Origin: Lysobacteraceae bacterium
GTDB lineage: Bacteria; Pseudomonadota; Gammaproteobacteria; Xanthomonadales; Xanthomonadaceae
Length of the DNA: 10,002 nucleotides
Assembly: GCA_003449515.1 (NCBI GenBank)
Contig: DMHI01000230.1
Location: forward strand, 1 to 10,002
Reading direction: 5' to 3'
In this document: one piece after another, positions 5,979 to 10,002 of the stretch
How the letters are laid out: each line of letters opens with the position of its first letter
Position numbering within the stretch: position 1 is the first letter of the stretch
Notes under the pieces: model-generated
The model's input: the letters and a program-made list of their open reading frames with translations, nothing else
Database searches by the model: none
What the model was told of the DNA's origin: nothing
Translations under genes and position numbers: made by a program

Positions 5979-7765
5979 GCGCGCGGCGGCGCCCGCTCGC
6001 GCGCCGCGTCCTGCTGGCGGCAGGGCTGGCCGGCCCGGTGCTGGCTGCCGCCCTGCTGGCGTGGCGTCCCGAATGGGCGTTGCAGGGGGGATTCGCCGCG
6101 CAGCGCTGGCTGGCCGGTGCCAGCGAGCGGGCGATCGAGGTTGGCGGCCAGCGCATCGTGCAGCTCGAGGCTGGCGCGGTCGAAGCGCCGCTCATCGTCC
6201 TGCTGCACGGCTTCACCGGTGCCAAGGAGAACTGGTTGCCGCTGATGGCCGAACTGGCACCGACGCACCGGGTCATCGCCCCCGACCTGCCCGGCTGGGG
6301 CGAGAGCGGGCGCGCGGCCGACGCCGACTACGGCGTGGTGGCGCAGGCCGATCGCGTCGCGGCGTGGCTGGCCACGCTGCCACGCGCGCCGGTTCTGCTG
6401 GTGGGGCATTCGATGGGCGGGCATATCGCCGCGCTGGTGGCCGCGCGGCATCCCGATCGCGTCCCGCGGCTCGCGCTGCTGTCGGCCGCCGGTGTGCCGT
6501 TCGCGCAGAACGAATTCGGCCGCCGCGTGCTCGAGGGTGGGCACCCGTTCGCGGTGGACGACCGCGCATCGCTCGACCACTACCTCGGGCTGGTGTTCAC
6601 CGATCCGCCGTTCGTGCCCTGGCCAGTCGATCGCGCCCTCATCCGCCAGCGCATCGCCGACCGCGAATTCGAGCAGGCGGTGCTGGCGCGCCTGCGCGGC
6701 GACGAGGCCTTCGCGGTGCAGCCTTTGCTCGGCGGCATCGCTGCTCCGACCCTGCTGCTGTGGTGCGACGATGATCGCGTGATCGATCCGAGCGCTGCCG
6801 CGACCTACGCGGCGGGACTGCCCGACTCGCGCACGCTGATGCTGCAGGGCTGCGGCCACATGCCGATGACGGCGGCCGCGGACGCGGTGGCGACGGCATT
6901 GCGCGAGCAGGCGGCGTGGCCGATCGACCGCGACTCTGCCGCATCACTCCGGTGCGTCGTCGCCCTCGAAGCGGACCGCCGTGGCGCCGCGCACGTCGCC
7001 GATGCTTGCCGTGGCATGGACGAACAGCCGCACCTCGCGCTTGAACACCATCGGGCCGCTGACCCGCGCATCGCGGCCGATGACGACGCGCGGCAGCTTC
7101 TCGCTGCTCCAGCTCCACCAGCCACGGCTTGGCGCGTCGATCTCGATGCCGCCAGCGTGCGCGCCACGGCCGAGGGTGATGTCGCCATTCACGGTGCGGA
7201 TCACCCCCTGCACGGAGCCACCATCGAGGCGGATCCCGCCGTTCACCGTTTCGGCATCGCCCGCCACCACGCTGCGGGCACCGATGCGGATCGCGCCGTT
7301 CACCGTCTCGAGCTCGCCGGACACCTGGCCGTCATCGTCGAGGCGGATGCCGCCGTTCACCGTTTGGGCGCTGCCCAGCGTGACCTTGCCGGCGATGCTG
7401 ATGCCGCCGTTGACGGTCTCGGCGCTGCCGACGGTGGCACCCTCGTCGATGCTGATGCCGCCGTTCACCGTCTCGGCGCTGCGCACGGTCGCGCCGCGCT
7501 GGATGCTGATGCCGCCATTCACCGAATCGAGGCTGTCGTAGCGCTGGCCGGCCTGCGCGGTGATGCTGCCGAGCACTTTCGATTCGCTGCGTGGGCTGTC
7601 GGCGAGTGCCGCACCGCTGCCGAGGGCGAGTGCCGCGGCGAGCAGCAGCGGGCGGAGACGAATGCGGGTCGAAGGGCGGCTGGCGACAGGGGCGACGGGG
7701 CGCATGGCGGGCTCCGGTGGGCAGTGCGTGCGGAATCGGGGGCCATCCTGCGCCTCGGCCGCTAG
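5975..7765 (+). CDS. Membrane-anchored alpha/beta hydrolase (lipase-like), frame without its expected stop
   Basis: The frame opens with GTG overlapping the peptidase stop (GTGA). An Arg-rich N terminus and a hydrophobic segment (11-30) suggest an inner-membrane anchor or uncleaved signal. The hydrolase fold spans about 55-313: oxyanion-hole HGF (78-80), VIAPDLPGWGESG, nucleophile S146 in GHSMGGH, probable acid D267 in LLWCDDDRVID, and H295 in GCGHMP. The lid region AAGVPFAQNEFGRRVLEGGHPF resembles bacterial Lip1 and ABHD6 monoacylglycerol lipases, so an acylglycerol or ester substrate is likely but unproven. The fold should finish near residue 315 (about 6920), yet no stop occurs in frame until TAG at 7763-7765. 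Translation to there would add about 280 Ala/Asp/His-rich residues that are simply the antisense of the minus-strand solenoid gene. I regard 5975-6920 as the certain part. A lost stop, a sequence error or real read-through could explain the rest. Confidence 0.8.
   Translation: MSARRRPLARRVLLAAGLAGPVLAAALLAWRPEWALQGGFAAQRWLAGASERAIEVGGQRIVQLEAGAVEAPLIVLLHGFTGAKENWLPLMAELAPTHRVIAPDLPGWGESGRAADADYGVVAQADRVAAWLATLPRAPVLLVGHSMGGHIAALVAARHPDRVPRLALLSAAGVPFAQNEFGRRVLEGGHPFAVDDRASLDHYLGLVFTDPPFVPWPVDRALIRQRIADREFEQAVLARLRGDEAFAVQPLLGGIAAPTLLLWCDDDRVIDPSAAATYAAGLPDSRTLMLQGCGHMPMTAAADAVATALREQAAWPIDRDSAASLRCVVALEADRRGAAHVADACRGMDEQPHLALEHHRAADPRIAADDDARQLLAAPAPPATAWRVDLDAASVRATAEGDVAIHGADHPLHGATIEADPAVHRFGIARHHAAGTDADRAVHRLELAGHLAVIVEADAAVHRLGAAQRDLAGDADAAVDGLGAADGGTLVDADAAVHRLGAAHGRAALDADAAIHRIEAVVALAGLRGDAAEHFRFAAWAVGECRTAAEGECRGEQQRAETNAGRRAAGDRGDGAHGGLRWAVRAESGAILRLGR
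6944..7705 (-). CDS. Exported repeat protein, probable beta-solenoid
   Basis: The 253-residue product has an Arg-rich signal peptide with hydrophobic core LLLAAALALGSGAALA and likely cleavage after residue 36. The mature part is dominated by seven tandem turns of 18-19 residues, each with a VNGxI core (Val at 62, 80, 98, 116, 135, 154, 172). The typical turn is AETVNGGISI followed by a charged or Gly turn and GATVGS. Alternating small and branched hydrophobic residues with this period indicate a beta-helix, comparable with bactofilin-like or DUF4097-like folds; I cannot assign a family. After the repeats come a Trp-rich link (GWWSWSSEKLP, 195-205) and another strand-rich part (VVIGRDARVSGPMVFKREVRLFV) resembling further solenoid turns. 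The start is chosen for the signal peptide and a GGAG 6 nt upstream, although the frame is open far beyond. It is divergent from gpmI and lies wholly antisense to the open hydrolase frame. Function unknown. Confidence 0.82.
   Translation of the reverse strand: MRPVAPVASRPSTRIRLRPLLLAAALALGSGAALADSPRSESKVLGSITAQAGQRYDSLDSVNGGISIQRGATVRSAETVNGGISIDEGATVGSAETVNGGISIAGKVTLGSAQTVNGGIRLDDDGQVSGELETVNGAIRIGARSVVAGDAETVNGGIRLDGGSVQGVIRTVNGDITLGRGAHAGGIEIDAPSRGWWSWSSEKLPRVVIGRDARVSGPMVFKREVRLFVHATASIGDVRGATAVRFEGDDAPE
7172..7528 (-). repeat. Seven in-frame tandem repeats of 54-57 bp (VNGxI turns)
   Basis: On the plus strand the recurring core is close to GCCGCCGTTCACCGT. Its copies begin (at the CGCC) at about 7183, 7237, 7294, 7351, 7405, 7459 and 7513, giving intervals of 54, 57, 57, 54, 54 and 54 bp. 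The variation is always a whole codon, so the repeats are held by selection on the protein. The three copies nearest the protein N terminus are the most alike in DNA. Confidence 0.85.
7712..7715 (-). promoter_or_regulatory. Ribosome-binding site of the solenoid gene
   Basis: GGAG on the minus strand stands 6 nt before the ATG in the leader CCGGAGCCCGCCATG. This differs at one of 15 positions from the leader of the DUF3313-like gene. Confidence 0.6.
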
Positions 7766-7768
7766 ACT
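7763..7768 (+). promoter_or_regulatory. Possible -10 element for gpmI
   Basis: TAGACT lies 33 nt before the gpmI ATG in the 96-nt divergent gap and would give a leader of about 26 nt. It has the key T, A and T but no clear -35 partner. Its first three bases are also the TAG that finally closes the hydrolase frame. Confidence 0.3.
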
Positions 7769-7801
7769 TGTCGCCTCCCGTTGGTCACTGGTGCATTGGT
7801 C

Positions 7802-9334
7802 ATGGCGTCGCGTCCGAAACCCGTCCTGCTGCTGATCCTCGATGGCTGGGGCCATCGCGACGAGACGGCCGACAACGCCATCGCCCTGGCCCGCGTGCCG
7901 CACTGGCGCGCGCTGCTTGCCGACTACCCGCACGCGCTGGTGCACACCGAAGGCAGGTTCGTCGGCCTGCCGGACGGGCAGATGGGCAATTCCGAAGTCG
8001 GCCACATGAACATCGGCGCCGGCCGCATCGTCTACCAGGACCTGACGCGCGTCGACGCCGAGATCGAGAGCGGCGCGTTCTTCTCGAATGCCGAACTGCT
8101 CGCCGCCTGCCACGCCGCGCGCTTGGCCTCCGGCACGCTGCACCTGATGGGCCTGCTCTCGCCGGGCGGCGTGCACTCGCACGAGGCGCATCTGTTCGCG
8201 CTGATCGCGATGGCGAAGCGCGAGGGCGTGCCGCGCGTGGCCGTTCACGCCTTCCTCGATGGCCGCGACATGCCGCCGAAGTCGGCCGAACCGTCGCTGC
8301 GCGCGCTCGACGACGTGTGTCGCAAGGCCGGCAATGCGCACCTCGCGTCCGTCTCGGGCCGCTACTACGCGATGGACCGCGACCAGCGTTGGGAGCGCGT
8401 CGAGGCGGCGTATCGCGCCATCACCGAGGCGCAGGCCGAGTTCCGCGCCGCCGATGGCCTGGCCGCGCTCGAGGCCGCCTACGCGCGCGGCGAGAACGAC
8501 GAGTTCGTGAAGCCCACCGTGATCGACGGTGCTGCGCCGATGCGCGACGGCGACGCGGTGGTGTTCTTCAACTTCCGCGCCGACCGCGCGCGCCAGATCA
8601 CCGCCGCCTTCACCGTGCCGGGCTTCGAGGGTTTCGCCAAACCGCGTGCCATCGCGCTGTCGCGTTTCACCGGCATGGCCGAATACGCGTCCGATCTGCC
8701 GGCGAAAGTGGCCTACGCGCCGGAAGACCTGCGCGGGACGCTCGGCGAGGTCATCGCCGATGCCGGTCTGACGCAACTGCGCATCGCCGAAACCGAGAAA
8801 TACGCGCACGTCACGTTTTTCTTCAGCGGCGGCCGCGAAGCCCTGCTGCCCGGCGAATCGCGCGTGCTTATTCCCTCGCCGAAGGTGGCCACGTATGACC
8901 TGCAGCCGGAGATGAGCTGCCCCGAGCTGACCGACAAGCTGGTCGCGGCGATCCGCGGCGGCGAGGTCGACTTCATCGCCTGCAACATCGCCAACCCCGA
9001 CATGGTTGGCCACACTGGCGACCTGCAGGCCGCCATCAGGGCCGCTGAAGCCGTGGACACCGCGCTGGGCCGCCTGCGCGAGGCGATCGAGCAGGCGGGC
9101 GGCGAAATGCTGGTCACTGCCGACCACGGCAACCTCGAGATGATGCGCGACCCGGAGACCGGCCAGCCGCACACCGCGCACACCGTCGGCCCGGTGCCCT
9201 TCGTCTACGTCGGCCGCAAGGCGACGCTGCGCCAAGGCGGCGCGCTGCGCGACATCGCGCCCACCGTGCTCGCGCTGATGGGCCTGCCGAAGCCCGCGGC
9301 CATGACCGGCGAGTCGCTGGTGCGCTTCGTCTGA
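7802..9334 (+). CDS. gpmI: 2,3-bisphosphoglycerate-independent phosphoglycerate mutase
   Basis: GpmI interconverts 3- and 2-phosphoglycerate in glycolysis and gluconeogenesis through a phosphoserine intermediate, using two manganese ions. The 510-residue product is full length (family about 510-515). Visible active-site residues are D14 in LILDGWG, the phosphorylated S64 in MGNSEVGHMNIGAG, H125 in GGVHSH, D153/R155 in FLDGRDMPP, R187 and R193 in SGRYYAMDRDQRW, R259 and R262 in FNFRADRAR, K333 in TEKYAHVTFFF, D400 and H404 in NPDMVGHTG, D441/H442 in TADHGN, and H460 in HTAHT. The ATG at 7802 is chosen over an in-frame TTG at 7781 because family similarity begins with KPVLLLILDGWG; no strong Shine-Dalgarno is seen. 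The stop overlaps the envC start (TGATG), matching the gpmI-envC order also found in E. coli. Confidence 0.97.
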   Translation: MASRPKPVLLLILDGWGHRDETADNAIALARVPHWRALLADYPHALVHTEGRFVGLPDGQMGNSEVGHMNIGAGRIVYQDLTRVDAEIESGAFFSNAELLAACHAARLASGTLHLMGLLSPGGVHSHEAHLFALIAMAKREGVPRVAVHAFLDGRDMPPKSAEPSLRALDDVCRKAGNAHLASVSGRYYAMDRDQRWERVEAAYRAITEAQAEFRAADGLAALEAAYARGENDEFVKPTVIDGAAPMRDGDAVVFFNFRADRARQITAAFTVPGFEGFAKPRAIALSRFTGMAEYASDLPAKVAYAPEDLRGTLGEVIADAGLTQLRIAETEKYAHVTFFFSGGREALLPGESRVLIPSPKVATYDLQPEMSCPELTDKLVAAIRGGEVDFIACNIANPDMVGHTGDLQAAIRAAEAVDTALGRLREAIEQAGGEMLVTADHGNLEMMRDPETGQPHTAHTVGPVPFVYVGRKATLRQGGALRDIAPTVLALMGLPKPAAMTGESLVRFV

Positions 9335-10002
9335 TGCGCCCGGGCGCGCGGTTGGCGCCGGCGTATGCGGCAGGGCGCGTGGCGCTGCTGCTGGGCGCGC
9401 TGCTCGCATCGACGCTGGCGCTCTCTCCGGTTGCGGCTGCCGCGCCCGCCGACCCGCAGCGTGCGGCGCGCGAAGCCGATGCACAGGCCAGGCTCGATGC
9501 ACTGAAGCAGCGCGTGGCGGCGCTCGCGGCCGAGCAGAAAGCGGCCGAGGCCGAGCGCTCGAGTGCCGCCGCGGCGCTGCGCGAGGCCGATACCGGCATG
9601 GCCAGGGCGCAGGCCGCCGTCGATGCCGCCGACGCCGAACGGGCGCGTCTCGCCGATGCACTCGCCGCCAACGAGGCGCAGCGCGCCAGGCTGGCCGAGC
9701 GCCTCACGGCGCAGCGCGAGGAACTGGCGCGGCTGGTGCGCGCGGCCTACGCCGCCGGACGCCACGAGCAGTTGAAGCTGCTGCTGGCGCAGGACCAGAT
9801 CGGCACCATCGCCCGCACGCTGGCCTACCACCGCCATGTGCAGCAGGCCCGCGCCGGGCAGGTGCGCGCGGTCCTGGCCGAACTCGACGCGCTGGCCGCG
9901 CTCACCGCGCAGGTGGAAGCGCAGCGCGCCGCGGTCGCCGCCGCCGCCGTAGCCGCCGCGCATGCGGAGGCGGCGCTGCAAGCCGAACGCGAGACGCGAC
10001 GG
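9334..10002 (+). CDS. envC: EnvC-like murein hydrolase activator, N-terminal part (3' end outside window)
   Basis: EnvC-type proteins are periplasmic activators of the cell-separation amidases; they carry an N-terminal coiled coil and a C-terminal degenerate LytM (M23) domain. Here 223 codons are visible and the frame is still open at the window end. A signal peptide (hydrophobic 16-30, likely cleavage near AAA at 34-37) is followed by an Ala-rich coiled coil from about 41, interrupted by the conserved VRAAYAAGRHEQLKLLLAQD (135-154) and the RTLAYHRHVQQAR segment that marks EnvC homologues, and then a second helix. The LytM domain must lie downstream, so whether it keeps the catalytic metal ligands cannot be judged. 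The ATG shares one base with the gpmI stop, implying translational coupling. The unusually high Ala content of the coiled coil fits the GC-rich genome. Confidence 0.88.
   Translation, partial: MRPGARLAPAYAAGRVALLLGALLASTLALSPVAAAAPADPQRAAREADAQARLDALKQRVAALAAEQKAAEAERSSAAAALREADTGMARAQAAVDAADAERARLADALAANEAQRARLAERLTAQREELARLVRAAYAAGRHEQLKLLLAQDQIGTIARTLAYHRHVQQARAGQVRAVLAELDALAALTAQVEAQRAAVAAAAVAAAHAEAALQAERETRR

Noticed and set aside
7172..7528. CRISPR-like periodic direct repeats
   Set aside because: The 54-57 bp period is a whole number of codons, the spacing sequence is itself repeated, and the encoded protein explains the pattern.
6981..7541. A plus-strand frame over the solenoid repeats with recurring MPPFTVSAL units
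   Set aside because: Its periodicity is the antisense image of the VNGxI repeats. Nothing suggests independent expression.
6944..9661. A 905-codon minus-strand open frame covering gpmI antisense and continuing into the solenoid gene
   Set aside because: Only the last 253 codons have a signal peptide, ribosome-binding site and repeat structure. The upstream part is antisense to the fully conserved gpmI and is open because of GC-rich codon bias.
9960..10002. The possibility that the open frame at the window end is another antisense artefact
   Set aside because: The signal peptide, coiled coil and the conserved AAYAAGRHEQLKLLLAQD segment, together with the gpmI neighbour, support a real EnvC-like gene cut by the window edge.

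Overview
The window is very GC-rich and densely coded, and it reads as core chromosome of a gammaproteobacterium of the Xanthomonadales/Lysobacteraceae type. That assignment is an inference from gene content and order: dapF-DUF484-xerC, DUF971-ubiE and gpmI-envC are all familiar gammaproteobacterial groupings. No taxonomic marker such as rRNA is present. I see no tRNA or rRNA gene, no insertion sequence, no CRISPR array and no phage gene.

Layout, left to right. (1) 1-2168, plus strand: the 3' part of dapF (lysine/peptidoglycan precursor synthesis), a DUF484 protein and the XerC recombinase, tightly packed with overlapping or nearly touching ends. (2) 2179-2772, minus strand: a small exported protein resembling DUF3313, convergent with xerC. 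(3) 2915-about 6920, plus strand: a tight series of DUF971 protein, UbiE (ubiquinone/menaquinone methyltransferase), an exported M1 metallopeptidase of the leukotriene-A4-hydrolase type, and a membrane-anchored alpha/beta hydrolase. The junctions are ATGA, a 5-nt gap and GTGA, which points to translational coupling. (4) 6944-7705, minus strand: an exported repeat protein with seven turns of about 18 residues built on a VNGxI motif, most likely a beta-solenoid. (5) 7802-10002, plus strand: gpmI (cofactor-independent phosphoglycerate mutase) overlapping the start of an EnvC-like murein hydrolase activator, which runs off the window end.

Most of the window is housekeeping: cell-wall precursor supply and cell separation (dapF, envC), chromosome dimer resolution (xerC), quinone synthesis (ubiE) and glycolysis (gpmI). 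The two minus-strand genes are the less ordinary part. Both encode small proteins with signal peptides, both sit between housekeeping blocks, and they share a nearly identical leader and ribosome-binding site.

The oddest structure is at 6917-7765. The alpha/beta hydrolase frame has no stop codon where its fold should end, and it stays open through the complete antisense of the beta-solenoid gene. I found no convincing new multi-gene system; this nested antisense locus and the solenoid protein are the best candidates for a second look.
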